From Undaria pinnatifida (taxonomy: Eukaryota; Sar; Phaeophyceae; Laminariales; Alariaceae), in contig JABAKD010000004.1 of NCBI GenBank assembly GCA_012845835.1, positions 8,530,732 to 8,594,731 on the forward strand: 64,000 nucleotides of DNA, in the 5' to 3' direction. Each line of letters opens with the position of its first letter. The stretch's first letter is position 1. This document shows positions 42,880 through 54,200 of the stretch, piece by piece. Both the position numbers and the translations under genes were made by a program. Below the pieces are notes generated by a model. That model did no database searches. It was given only the letters and a program-made list of their open reading frames with translations, and was not told the origin of the DNA.

Positions 42880-43450
42880 TCTGTCCAGTTCCATGACATC
42901 GCCGCGGCACTGCCATGACAAGTGTTTCGCACTGGCATGGCACTGCTATCTTGCACTGAACTGCGATGGCACCGTCATGGAGGCCCATGGCATTGCCATG
43001 ACATATGCCAGGGCCTGAACCCTTGCCCGCCACAGGGATACGCTGTCATACGCGTAGGGTTAGAGCTATGGGTAGGGTTAGCTCTAGGGTTAGCAAGGCC
43101 CTAGCACGGTGATGGCAGTCTCCAGCGTGCTGAGAACTCCCGTGTCACTGCGCTGTGGGACATATCTATGGCAATGCCATGATGCGTTTCATGGCACGCC
43201 ACGGCGGTCGGTGCCATGATGCGTTTCATGGCACGCCGCGGCAGTCGGTGCCATGATGCGTTTCACGGCACGCCGCGGCAATCGGTGCCATGAAACCCAT
43301 CGGCAATGCCATGGAAGCCCATGACGCCGCCATGGCAGTGCCACCAACGTCAACAAAACACGCCCATGCACGCCCATGAAATGTTATGGACTCCCGTAAA
43401 ATGTTGTGGATTCCATGGCATCGCCTTGGTGGCGTTGCCAGCCCATGACG
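42880..43450. repeat. GCCATGGC-type palindrome cluster with 37-bp triplicate
   Basis: Dense CCATGGC, GCCATGAC and GGCATTGCC words occur. A 37-bp unit starting CATGATGCGTTTCATGGCAC is present three times in tandem (43178-43214, 43215-43251, 43252-43288). The cluster ends where MITE family 1 copy 3 begins (43453). A further short cluster lies at 44232-44345. Confidence 0.8.
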
Positions 43451-43452
43451 CG

Positions 43453-43692
43453 TGCTGCAGTAGAGGTGTACCACTTTTTTTTCCGAGGTTCCTTCAATTT
43501 GGGAGCTTAGGACCTCCCCAAAAAAACTGATTTAGAGAAAACCAAAACTGCTACCGGATGAAAAATCCCATGGCCGAGGTACACGACGAGAATCATGCAA
43601 AAAAGAATCTCGCATTTTCCGACGATTTTGGGTTAAGGAGCCCCGTCATTCAGAATCCATTTCGGACGAAAACTGCTATCTCCATCTTAGCA
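43453..43692. mobile_element. MITE family 1, copy 3
   Basis: 240 bp, same orientation as copy 1 (25384-25620). Ends are TGCTGCAGTAGAGG and, inverted, TGCTAAGATGGAGA. Internal matches include GGGAGCTTAGGACCTC, CTGCTACCGGATGAAAA and CCGACGATTTTGGGTTA. Here GCG/CGC flank both ends, suggesting the inverted repeat is a few bases longer. Confidence 0.8.
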
Positions 43693-43924
43693 CGCCTCCC
43701 ATGATAGTGCCATGATGGTGCCGACGCGCGGCTATTATGACCAAGGCTACGTCATGCGTCCAGGGTACCCCCTGTTTCGCTGCCGGGTTTGAGCTACTCG
43801 TACGATCGGCTCTGTATGTCACTTCCGGCGATGTTTTTGGCGCAGCGTAGCTTGCCACCCAATTGCGGGTTCATATCGCAGAATCAAAACAACACGAAAG
43901 CTTTAAGGCCGCAAACGAAGAGGG

Positions 43925-43948
43925 GGGGTCACTCGCGCGAGTGACCCC
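43925..43948. repeat. Perfect 24-bp palindrome
   Basis: GGGGTCACTCGC followed by its exact reverse complement. It could form a 12-bp hairpin or bind a dimeric protein. Surrounding sequence 43693-44230 has no recognised gene. Confidence 0.8.
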
Positions 43949-45359
43949 GGGGAACTGCGAAAACGGGCGCCAAAAGTGAGCCCCCCACGGTAGCCTTGGC
44001 CTTATGCTGTTGTACCCTATATGCCGTAAGGGGATCATTTGTATTATCTCTGCGTTCAGCTGCTTATAATCACTCGCCCGAGTGCGTATGTGGCCTACTT
44101 TATTTTCTTGCGGTCAGTTGTGTCTGTGCTGCTTGATGTCGCGATGTTTACCGCAAGCCATGGAGTCAAACGCCGAGCGGCGAGTGACCAAACATCGGTA
44201 ATAAGAGTAAAAATGGGAGCATAATACGTTTATGCCGGAGCCTTGGTCTGCCATTGAAGCCTATGGCAGCGCCATGGGGCTCGCCATGACCCTCCATGGT
44301 GCTCCATGGCGCACCATAGAAACTGCGATGGCGCGCCATGAAAGGAAAGTTATTGTAAACCCCCCGAGAATGTACGTTCCGGAAAGAACAGCCTTCCTAT
44401 GCGTGGAGCTGAGTGGCCGCGATTGATATGCCTGCAAGCCGTGCTGCTCAAGGCTGCCTGATGTGCATGTCTGTGCCTCGATGTGCCTCCCACAATGCAA
44501 CAAGCATGTCTAGCACCAGCGAGGGGCGGACTATTTAAAGCATCCGAAGCACCAGCACATACTAGGGAGATCTGGTTGCTATTCGTACAGTACATCGTAA
44601 AACTACGACAAGCGCAGCTGGCACCAACGAGGGGCGGGTAATTGAATGCATTCGAAGTACCAATGCGTATAAGATGCGTCTGATTGTTATACGTGCACTA
44701 CTTCGCGCTATACGTTAATCAAGTCGACCGTGAGCCTTTCGTTTGGGATATCAAACACAAGAGACCTTCAAATATCAACGTTTTTTTTCTGGGCACCAAC
44801 TGACACACGGTCGCCACTGACGAACAAAGTACTCTGAAGACGTGCCTCTTGCTTTCTTGATCTGAAAAATAATACTGTGTGTAGAAGCCATGCACTCCTA
44901 CCCAAAGTATTGTACCTGGTATTTTATGTACACACCCTGATCCCATCCCTTTTTTTTCGGGCTAGGTTATGGCTTAGCCTTCTGGTCGGGTTGGCAACTG
45001 GTACCAGGCATCTCAGTATACCTCTAGTACTATTCTAATTTGGGATGCATGGCTTATGTACACCCCTAGGAGTTCATACGTATGTTGGTCTTCGTCCGTC
45101 CTCCATTAGGCAATTGATTGTCCCGAGTCGGACGCACGCGCGGGTGGATGATGTACGGCATGTACGATAGGGACTTTTTTGTCCCTCGGCTGTTTTTGCA
45201 TTTATCAAAACTAAGCTTCACCACACAGCACAGTGACATTTTTGTATGCTAACACCATGTCTATACTATCAAAACTAATTTCTACGCAATTGCAGATAAA
45301 ACATGGTGAGCTCGCCTTCGGGACATGAACACGAGGCGCGTGTTGTAGAGCAGAGTCGT

Positions 45360-46250
45360 CGAAAACCCCAAGCGAGTTTATATGAGAGCCCGCGAAGTCC
45401 CGCGGGTTCTTGCGAGCGCCCTTGGGTTCCCGCGAAAAGTCGTGGGCTTCCGTGAAACTTTGCTTGGGTTATCGCAGCATTTCTCTTCGCGGGACTTTTC
45501 CGCCTGAAGCCCCCATGAGACTTTCCGCGAAAAACCCCACCCGATATCTCGCGAGCGCCGGTGAGTTCCCACGAGCGCCTGCGTTGGCCCTTCGACAGCA
45601 CCAACCCGCCGACCCCGCTCATTTAGCGAGCTCCTGTGAGCGCCAGTGACATCTAGCGAGCGCCCGTAAGCGCCCCCAACATCTGGCAAGCGACCACGAG
45701 ATCCATCGAGCGCTGGTGAGATCTCGCGACAACTCTCGAGCACTGGTGAGCGCCCGTGGGCGCTGACGGGCGTTCACCGGCGCTCGTGACCAACGGTGAC
45801 ACCCGAGCGCCCGTGGGCGCCCGGGAGCGTCCGTGAAACCCACAAGCGGGCGTCCGTGATATTTCACAAGCGCCCTTTGAACCTGGCGAGCATCTGTGAG
45901 CGGCCGTGGGCACCAGTGAATGCCCGCAAACGCTCGTGGTGGCCCGGAAACACCCGTGAGTGCCCGTCAGACCCCGATGGCGCTCGTGAAGATGTCACGG
46001 ACGACGGCTAGTGGATCGCGGACGACGCCCGCGATTAAATCTCACGGGTGGTCACGGGCGGTCTTATTTCACAGGCGTTCATCGTGGGCGTTCGCGGGAC
46101 GCCACAGGCTCTCACAGGCGGTCAAGGGCGTCCAAGGGCGCTCACGGGCACTCAAGGGCGCTCACGGGCGCTCACGAGTGCTCGCGAGATCTCGCGGGCC
46201 CTCCTTAGATCTCGCGGGCCCTCGTTCGATCTCGCAGGCGCCCGCTACTA
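45360..46250. repeat. CGCTCACGGGCG-type short repeat array
   Basis: About 0.9 kb made of degenerate 10-20 bp words such as GGGCGCTCACGGGCGCTC, GATCTCGCGGGCCCTCG, GAGCGCCCGTGAGCGC. A continuation lies at 46870-47050 and a related pattern (TTCCGCGACATTCC) at 47300-47470. It is unusually CpG-rich. Frames on both strands encode Ser/Arg/Ala-rich repeats and are not considered genes. Confidence 0.8.
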
Positions 46251-46254
46251 TACT

Positions 46255-46870
46255 AAAAAAAAAAAATTAAATACACGCCAGCTGTGAGATGGGAGATTTC
46301 GTCGAAACTCGTCTTTGCAAGCTGTGTGTGATACTCCGATCCCGCGTATTGCTGGGTGTGTGTGTCCTCATTAAGGATATAGGTCGGCGACTCCCCTTGG
46401 AACTACACTGTAGCTTGTACCAGGGTCAACAGGGTGATGTTAATCAATCTGTGCCCGGAAACTATAAGACCCGTTTTTAAGGGGGACAAAATCTGACAGC
46501 TGTGGAAGGAAATGCATCAGTTTGTCAAGTATATCCTGTAAGTCGTATAACCGGTGAGGGGAGGGCGGAGTTTTAAGAAGAAACGGAAACTATAAGACCG
46601 GGACAAAATCTGACAGCTGTGGAAGGAAATGCATCAGTTTGTCAAGTATATCCTGTAAGTCGTATAACCGGTGAGGGGAGGGCGGAGTTTTAAGAAGAAA
46701 CAAAAACAAAAACAAAACCCGGGGGCAGGGGGCTAAAAAGAGGAGTGAGGGGGGGGGGGGGCGCAATTAAATCTGTACGCGGAAACTAAACCATTTTACG
46801 GGGACAAATCTGACAGTTGTGAAAGGAATGCATCAGTTTACCATATATATATACCGTAAGTCGCACAACC
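46255..46870 (-). repeat. Dispersed ~300-bp arm with a ~100-bp internal duplication
   Basis: The arm begins at an A-run (46252-46266), then ATACACGCCAGCTGTGAGAT, and extends to about 46585. The stretch from GACAAAATCTGACAGCTGTG to GTTTTAAGAAGAAAC occurs twice in near-exact copies (about 46484-46585 and 46602-46703). A third, weaker repeat lies at 46790-46870. Confidence 0.75.
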
Positions 46871-48026
46871 GTTTATGTCATGGACGCCTGATATCACGGA
46901 GGCACACGAGAGAAATGTCGCGGGCGCTGGTGATCGCTAGGTCTCGCGGGCGCTCCCTACGTCACGCGGGCGCTCACGGGTACTCGTAGGCTCTCGCGGA
47001 CTTTCACAGACTCTCACGGGCGTTTGCAGGCGCTCACGGGTGCTCCCGACTTAGGGTGTGGTTGTAACTCGGTGTTTTTTCATGGGGAGTAGCATCAGCA
47101 GCAGCCGTAGGAGCATCGACAAGCAGCCACCGGTGGGTATCGAGCGGAATATATTGCTGCTGTTGTAACGTGGTGCTCATTTGTCGGGGGGAGTGTTTAT
47201 GGGTTTACTAGTTGTTTTGGTTGATTTTACTTTTTTTTCAGTTTAGTGGGTTGTTAAGTAATGTTATCGGGTCGAAAATATCCTCGAAAACGTCGAAAAT
47301 AGCGGAAATTTCCACGACATTCCGCGACATTCCACGTAAGCCCCGGGGGTTTTCGCGGAATATGAGCGCACTCTCGTGAGATTCGGCGACATGTTACGGG
47401 AGCCCGTGATAGGGCCCGTGATATGTCGTGGGCGCCTATGGGCGCTCATGGTACTTTTCATGAGCTCCCGCGACAGAACGCAATAATGTGATTTGTTGAT
47501 GACGGCGCGGCAGCTCTTCCTGTGGGTGGAGCTGAGCGGCCACCTGTGGCATTGCTGCAAGCGTTGTTGTGGCAGCCTGTCGGTTGTGCCTCTCTGTGGC
47601 ACCCCAAAAGCAGCTGCAGCTGCGAGGGGTGGGAAAATAAAAGTATTCGAACTACCAGCAGCGAGATGTTGTGGTTGTCGCATAGGTCGATCATGCGCAT
47701 ACAATTTCGGAGATTCAACATGTGCCCGTATGCAGTTCAACGTACTTTCTCTGGGTCGTGTGGCCCAAAGTCGATATAACGAAAGAAGCGTTCCGATGAC
47801 AAATATAGATTAAATCTTCCTTGATCTTCGTCGATTCCCCAGCAGGCAATCGAACGTCTTTAGTCTGTCGCGCGCTCTGATCAATGATGTATAGCGCGTG
47901 TGATATGCACCTGGTCTGTGCTTGTGGCTCCTGTGATTTACACCCCGAGGTACCTGGTGTATTTTCTATCATACGCTATGATTTTACTACACAGCAAATT
48001 GTTTTTCTGTATCTTGATTCCAGGTA

Positions 48027-49041
48027 CAGTGTTGGCCTTATAAAGTGCCGGGGTGTGTCCTGAGATTTGACCGGCACTATACCAGGCACCGGCACTATTC
48101 AGAATAGTGCCTCAATAGTGCCGGTCCGGCACCATTGAGGGATATTCACCCTCAATAGTGCCGGACCGGCACTAATAAGAAGATGTTTGATTTCATGGTG
48201 TGGCGCTCACGCTTTGCGGGGCCAACAGAGTACGAAATTGATCATCGCACTGCCAAATAACAAACAACCATGTACTGTACCCCCTGCCCTCACTACGTCG
48301 CGACAAACTCTCCCATGTCTGCCTGGCGCACCCGCTTCGATGTTGCAAGAAAAAACAAGAACAAACAAAACAAACAAACCAAGACAAGCGCGACAGGAAG
48401 CGCACCGCAAGAAAATCAGACAACCATGTACGCCCCGCCCTCACTACGTCGCGACAAACTCTCTCATGTCTGCCTGGTGCACCCGCTTAGCGGAATGCGC
48501 TGCGACCATGGCCGTCTTCGCTTTCGTTAGGTCGAACGCAGCGTCTCCGTTGCCACTCTCCTCTGCTGCCGCTTCCAGGACGCCGAAGTGAGACGACAGC
48601 TCATCATAAGCCGGTGGAGCACGGCGCTCGCGCCCCGTGTTCTCATCGCCACCGCCCTGCTCATCTTCGTCCTCCTCCTCTTCGTCCTTACCCTCGCCAC
48701 ATCCTCCCTTGGAGACGTGGCCATCAGGGGCTTGCGGCGTTCTGCCTTGTTGAAGGCAAAGTTCACCTTTCGCACATGGCATGGTGCGCCTTCGCGTAGA
48801 GCTCTTCGAATCTGCAGCAGCGGTGTACCCTCTTTACTGTGTGGAGTCTGTCCGCTGTCTTTGTGTGTGTAGTGAATCGACATTACTGCGGGGTGCCGTG
48901 GTGCCCAACCCGCACTATTGCGGGGCAGCCCTCTATAGTGCCGGCCCGGCACTATTGAGGGCGCTGTCTGTCCAGATATTTTACCGGCACTACACCAGGC
49001 ACCGGCACTATTCGACCGGCACTATAGAGGGCCCTGTACTG
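48027..49041. mobile_element. Tc1/mariner-like DNA element, non-autonomous, with GTGCCGG palindromes
   Basis: The left end is CAGTGTTGGCCTTATAAAGT and the right end, inverted, CAGTACAGGGCCCTCTATAG; both are flanked by TA. The adjacent array unit has the uninterrupted site (AGGTATAAAGCA near 49921), so the TA duplication and the 1015-bp size are confirmed by a paralogous empty site. Subterminal zones carry repeated near-palindromes of ATAGTGCCGG-N-CCGGCACTAT. The left end resembles the Tc1 terminus (TA-CAGTGCTGGCC). No transposase catalytic motifs were found inside. Confidence 0.75.
48444..48782 (-). CDS. Acidic protein fragment carried in Tc1-like element, unknown
   Basis: 112 codons from ATG 48782 to the stop at 48444. 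There is an acidic run KDEEEEDEDEQGGGDE near residues 32-47, then AYDELSSHFGVLEAAAEE and LTKAKTAMVAAHSAKRVHQADMREFV. The second half has the regular composition of a helical protein and does not look like random sequence. No DDE/D transposase signature is visible. Just downstream (48266-48345 and 48422-48500) an ~80-bp block is directly repeated at 156-bp spacing. It could be a captured host exon or a non-transposase ORF of the element. I do not recognise the family. Confidence 0.35.
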   Translation of the reverse strand: MPCAKGELCLQQGRTPQAPDGHVSKGGCGEGKDEEEEDEDEQGGGDENTGRERRAPPAYDELSSHFGVLEAAAEESGNGDAAFDLTKAKTAMVAAHSAKRVHQADMREFVAT

Positions 49042-49198
49042 TAAAAAAAACAGCAACACCAATTTCGAGGCACTAACAGAAGAGGGGTAGCGAGTCTATG
49101 GGATATTACTTTTTCCTTATTGCCATAGCCCACAGTGGCGAGTAGCCTTCGCGGCATAAACACAAGGCGCGTAACGTACAGCAAAACTGTTGCCAGGG

Positions 49199-49233
49199 GG
49201 GGGGGGGGGGTGCCCCCTTCGTACGAGACTCTG

Positions 49234-49276
<43 letters not shown>
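49199..49276 (+). repeat. Poly-G and (CTG)n within array unit
   Basis: A G-run (about 49197-49210) is followed by a (CTG)12-type tract (49240-49276). This is the position where other units read GGGCTGCTGCTGCAGCTGG. Like the (TGCC)n at 40432 it looks like local expansion of a seed in the unit. Confidence 0.9.
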
Positions 49277-50905
49277 ACAGGTGCAAAATAACGCAGTCAC
49301 AAAATATGTTCGACCTGTTCGACAATAGTCTAGTTGTTGCACAGATAATATGCACATGGTTTCAGTAGGACAGCTCTTCCTGTGAGTGGAAGTGAACGGC
49401 CCCTTTTGGCATGCCTGCAGGTATTGCTGCTGCGGCCTGTCTGCTATGTCTGGCTGTGCCGGTCAATGTCTCCCCAAAAAGAACAGCTGGTACCGTCGAG
49501 AGGCGGGAGATTTCAAAAATTGAAGTTTTGTGTGGTCGACTCACCAATATTGGGTTGTGCCGGTCGTTATATAACTAAATTAGGAATCACGAGTCTGACA
49601 TCTTGTAGGTCGGGCGCATACGCCTACGTACGCAAGCCAGCGTACTTTCTCAGCACCATCTGACACACTGCTGACGCTGATGACGATCGAAGCGCTACAA
49701 AGACATAAATTATACTTTCCTTGATCTTCGCCTATTCTCCAGCAGGCAGTCCGTCGTTTTCAGTCGGTCGCGAGCTCTGATCGATGATGTACAGAGTGTG
49801 TGATACGAACCTGGTATGTGCTTCCCGCTTCTTGTGTTTACACCCCGACGTACCTGGTGTGCTTTCAATCAAACGTGAGGATCTCGATACAAAGCAAAGC
49901 GTCCATTTTTCTTGAAAACCAGGTATAAAGCATCAAAACCAATTTCGAGGTTGAAGAGAAGTGGCGAGTCTGTGGGCGTTCACCTCTTCCTTACTGTCAT
50001 ATCCCCTATTAAATAGTGGCGAATAGCCTTCGGGGCATATACACAAGGCTCTTGGCGTACAGCAAAGTCTTTGCCTTGAAGGGTAGGGGGTGTGCTCACT
50101 TGTTACGAGGCTCCGGGCTGCTGCTGCTACTGATCGAAAGCATCGCAGCCACAAAACCATGTTCGACGAGTCTCTAGTTGTTCCGCATCATTTGCACAGA
50201 CTCCAGGAAGGGCAGCTCTGTAAGTGGAGCTGAGCGGCCGCTTTTGGCGTGCCTCCGGGCGTTTTGCTACGGCCTGTCTGCTATGCCTGTCGGTGCCAGT
50301 CTGTGCCTGCCTTAAAACAGCTGGTACTATAATATGTGGTTGCTCTGATCTTATATATGTCGACCAGGAATCATGAGCCTGCCATTTCGTAGTTGAGCAC
50401 GTACGCGTACGTACGCAAGTCAGCGTACTTTCACGGCACCATCTGACACACTGCTGTCGCTGATGACGAACGAAGCGCTTCGAAGGTGTACGTTTATATT
50501 TTATTGGTCTTCACCTTTCTCCGGCCGGCAATCGATCTCCTCTAGTCTGTCTCGCGCCCTGATTTATAATGTGCGGCATTTGTAGTGCATACATATGTGT
50601 TCCCTACAATATCCGTTGATGCACGTATTAAACATTACGACTAGTTGGACATTGTTTTGTTTTCCTTCGTCCAATTTTTGTTATCCTCGCACTACTCTCG
50701 CACTCGCTCCTAGTAATATCTCACACCCGGAGTTTCATAGCGGGCCCTACCCCCTCTCTCCACTACGGTACGTGCCTTCAATTTTTCGCGAGAAGAATCA
50801 GCCTTTTCTTTCCTCGTCGACTCGCGTCGACTTGTACATACCCACGTTGCTAGGCGCTCTCAGCAGTCGATCCTTTTTTTAGCATTTTTGCAAATAAAGT
50901 CAAAT

Positions 50906-50988
50906 CTCACCACGGTGGGAATCGAACTCAAGGATCAACTCTAATGTTAGTAATATTCGAGGGTAACCACTAGAGCACCGGTGCGACC
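50906..50988 (-). other. tRNA-like sequence (pseudo-tRNA or SINE head)
   Basis: On minus, GCACCGGTGCTCTAGTGGTTA is a good A-box region and GAGTTCGATTCCCACC a good B-box. The outer ends pair (CACCG with TGGTG). The middle forms a hairpin longer than an anticodon arm (CTCGAATATT against AACATTAGAG). Same layout as 12318-12394 and 12414-12486. It is inserted in the last unit of the 840-bp array. Confidence 0.4.
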
Positions 50989-51289
50989 GGCTACAAAAAA
51001 ATGATGTATTTTTCGTTAACACCAAGTGTATGACGTCAAATCCAATTTCGAGGCAACATTAAAGGGGTGGGTAGTGAGCCTTGCAGACATGAACACAAGG
51101 CGAGTGACGTACGGCAGAGTTGTTGCCAGAGGGGGTGGGGGGTGCTCACTGCGTAGAGACTCCGGGCTGCTATTGCAGCTGGCGTAGAGCAACCAGCTAT
51201 TTACATGATGTGCATGACGAAACTCTTTATGTTGGACATGATATATACGCTCCGGGCAGGGCATGATCTAAATTACGTGGTTTATCTTT

Positions 51290-54200
51290 GGCGCGGCCCA
51301 TAGGTCGTGCCGTGGGACCTCCCATGGGCAAGGGCCATGCCATGGCGCATGCCATGGCATACACGACTGCTTTTTCACATGACCCATGGAAGTCCCATGA
51401 GATACCCATGGGTTATCCCACAGGACGACCTGTGGGATGACCCATGAGTCATGCCATAGGACGTCACATGGGACAGCCCATTGGCCATCCCATAGCTCAT
51501 TCCTTCGTACAACCCGTGAGACGTCCTATGGCCCGTCCCATGGGATATACCTTGTACGCCTCGTGGGATGTTCCATAAGAAATGCGTCCCATAGGACATC
51601 CCGTGGGACGTCCTATGGTACGTCTCGTTGGCGATGACTACATTTCTTCATTAACCTGTGGCACGGTCCATAGGCCGTGACATGGGACGCCCCATAGGCC
51701 GTGCCGTGGGACGCCCCATGGGCATGTCATCCCATGGCACATCCCTTAGTAGACACGGCAGCCTCTGGTATGTGGGACGTCCCTTGGGATACCCACGGAC
51801 CATGCCTCAGGACGCCCCATGGAACAGCCTATAGGCCACCCCATAGCTCATTTCATGGTACAACCCATGAGGCATCCTATGGGATTGCCGTATTTGGTGT
51901 ACCTATGGCATGGCCCATAGGTCGTGCCATGTGACGCCCCATAGGTATCTCATTCCATGCCACATCCCATATCATCCCATAGGTCGTCCCATGGGACACA
52001 CGCGGTACCCATGGTTCGTCCCACGGGACGACTCGTGGGATGACGTGGCCCATTTGTCAACCCATAGGTCGTCCCATGGGACAAACACGGCAGCCTATGG
52101 CATGATCCATAGGACGTCCCATGGGATAACCTACGGATTGTCCTACGGGACGGCCTGTGGGATGACCCACGGGTCATTCCGTAGGACGTCCCATGGGATA
52201 GTCCATTGGGCGTCCCGTGGGACAGCCCATAGGCCACCCCATAGCTCATTCTCTGGAACAGCTCATGAGGCGTCCTGTGGGACGTCCCATGTGATGTACC
52301 ATAACAAAACCTTGCAATGGGACGACCCTGTCCCATGGGATGTCTCATGGAATGATACATGGGTCATCCCACTGGTCATTCCATGGTACTGCCCATGAGA
52401 CGTCGTATGGGGCATCCCACGGGACGCCCTACAGTACGTCCCATGGGATGTACCATAGCGAAACCTTGCGACGAGATAACCCATGAGACAGCCCATGGGG
52501 TGTCCCATGACATGCCAAACGTCCCATGGCAAGGCCCATGGGCTGCCCCGTAATATGCTCAACGTTTCACGGGCCGTGCTATGGTCGGTCCTATGCGCTG
52601 TGTACGTCTGATGGCGCAGCCCTTGGACGGTACCATTGACTATCCCATGACATACCAATTGTCCCATGGCACTGCCCATGGGCTGCCCCATGGCATGCTA
52701 GACGTCTCATGGGCCGTGCTGTGATCGGTCCTGTGCGCCGTGTACCTCCTATGGCACCCATGCGCCTGATCATGGGCTGTCCCATGGCATGCCCAGCATC
52801 CCATGGGCGGTGTCAAGGTCAATTCCATGGGCCATGCCATGAGCTGTGTACATGCCACGTATCGCAGTTCATAGGGATGCCCGTGGGCTGTCCCATGGGA
52901 TGCCAAACGTCCAATGGCCCGTACCACAGGCAGCTCTATGGCATGCCAAATGCCTTATGGGTTGGCCGTGACATGGTCGTTCCCGTGAACAGCCAACGGC
53001 ACTGTCCATGCCATGTTCAGCGTGCCATGGGATAACCCATGGCACTGCCCCTAACTCTGCCGTAGGAGACACAGCCCAAGGCACCGCAAATGTTATTACC
53101 CACATTACTTGATTTAACTATTGCACGACCCATAGGTCGCGCCATGGGACGTCCTATAGGCATGTCATGCCATGACACATCCAGGGCTTATCCGTGAGCC
53201 TGAGCCTGGTCGTGGGCTTTCCCATGACACGACAACGTCCCATGGGCAATGTTATGGGTGGTCCCATGGGCTGTCCCATGACATTCCAGATGCCACTGCC
53301 CATTCAACGATCACACAATCCACGAGACCTCGTATGGCACTGCCCACGGGTAAATGTCTGTGGAACAACCTATGACGCTGTCCATTAGACGTTTAGCAGG
53401 CCATGGGACAACCCATGGCGCTGACCGTAGCCTGCACCGTACAAGGTACACAGATTTTGAGAGCCCATAGCTCTACCGATGGGACAATCGCACAAACCAT
53501 AGGACCTTGTATGGGATTGCCCATAGGAGGGATAGACGTCTATGGAACAACCCATTACACCGTCCATGGGACGTCTAGCATGCCATGGGACAGCCCATGC
53601 CCTGTTCCATTTAGGCTATGCCGTCGGACGTAAACAGCCCAGAGTACTGCACAAGGGTTACACAGCCATGGCATGTCCCATGGGAAAGGCTGGAGGCTGT
53701 TTGGCACCTCATAGGTCGTCTCATGGGATGTTCCATTACACGTCCCGTGGTTCGACGTACGGGATAACCCATGGATCGGCGTACGAAATAACCGAGATAA
53801 ACTCTGGCGTTACCCATTGGACAAGCTACGGGACATCCCACAGCTTGTCGGGTGGGTTGTCGCATAGCTTCTCCCATCGGTTATCCCATGAGAAGAATCA
53901 TGGGACGTGTCATGGGACACGCTATCGGATGACCCACCATCCCATAGGTTGTCCCTTGGGATGAGCCATGGCCTATCCCATGGGTCGAGCTACAGGATTC
54001 ATATCAACCCATGGCTTATAAAAAGTTCCACGGGACGTTACATGGCACGCCTACGAATGTCGTATGGTGTGCCATGGGAATGGCCCATGAGACGTCACAT
54101 GCGATGACAAACTCATGGAACGGCCATATAATGCGCCATGGAATGTCCTATACATCCTTCGACATTCCATAGGCATCGACGTCCCATGAATCATGCCATG

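Larger units (their letters stand above)
38150..51220 (+). repeat. Divergent array of a ~840-bp unit with many insertions
   Basis: A module with fixed internal order recurs. The order is GTGGAGCTGAGCGGCC, GCCTGTCTGCTGTGCCTG, AGCTGGTAC, AGCGTACTTTCTC, CAGGCAATCG, GCTCTGATCGATGATGTA, GAGGTACCTGGT, CAATTTCGAGG, GACATGAACACAAGGCGCGT and GAGACTCCGGGCTGCTG. First-block anchors sit near 39256, 40384, 44403, 47527, 49386 and 50225. The last two spacings are 839 bp and, after removing the 1015-bp Tc1-like insert plus its TA, about 840 bp. Earlier units are degraded or split by minisatellites. No ORF is conserved between units, so it behaves like non-coding long-period satellite DNA. Confidence 0.8.

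Noticed and set aside
38150..51220. CRISPR-like array
   Set aside because: Units are about 840 bp, divergent and without spacer organisation; the DNA is eukaryotic in character and no cas-like genes are present.
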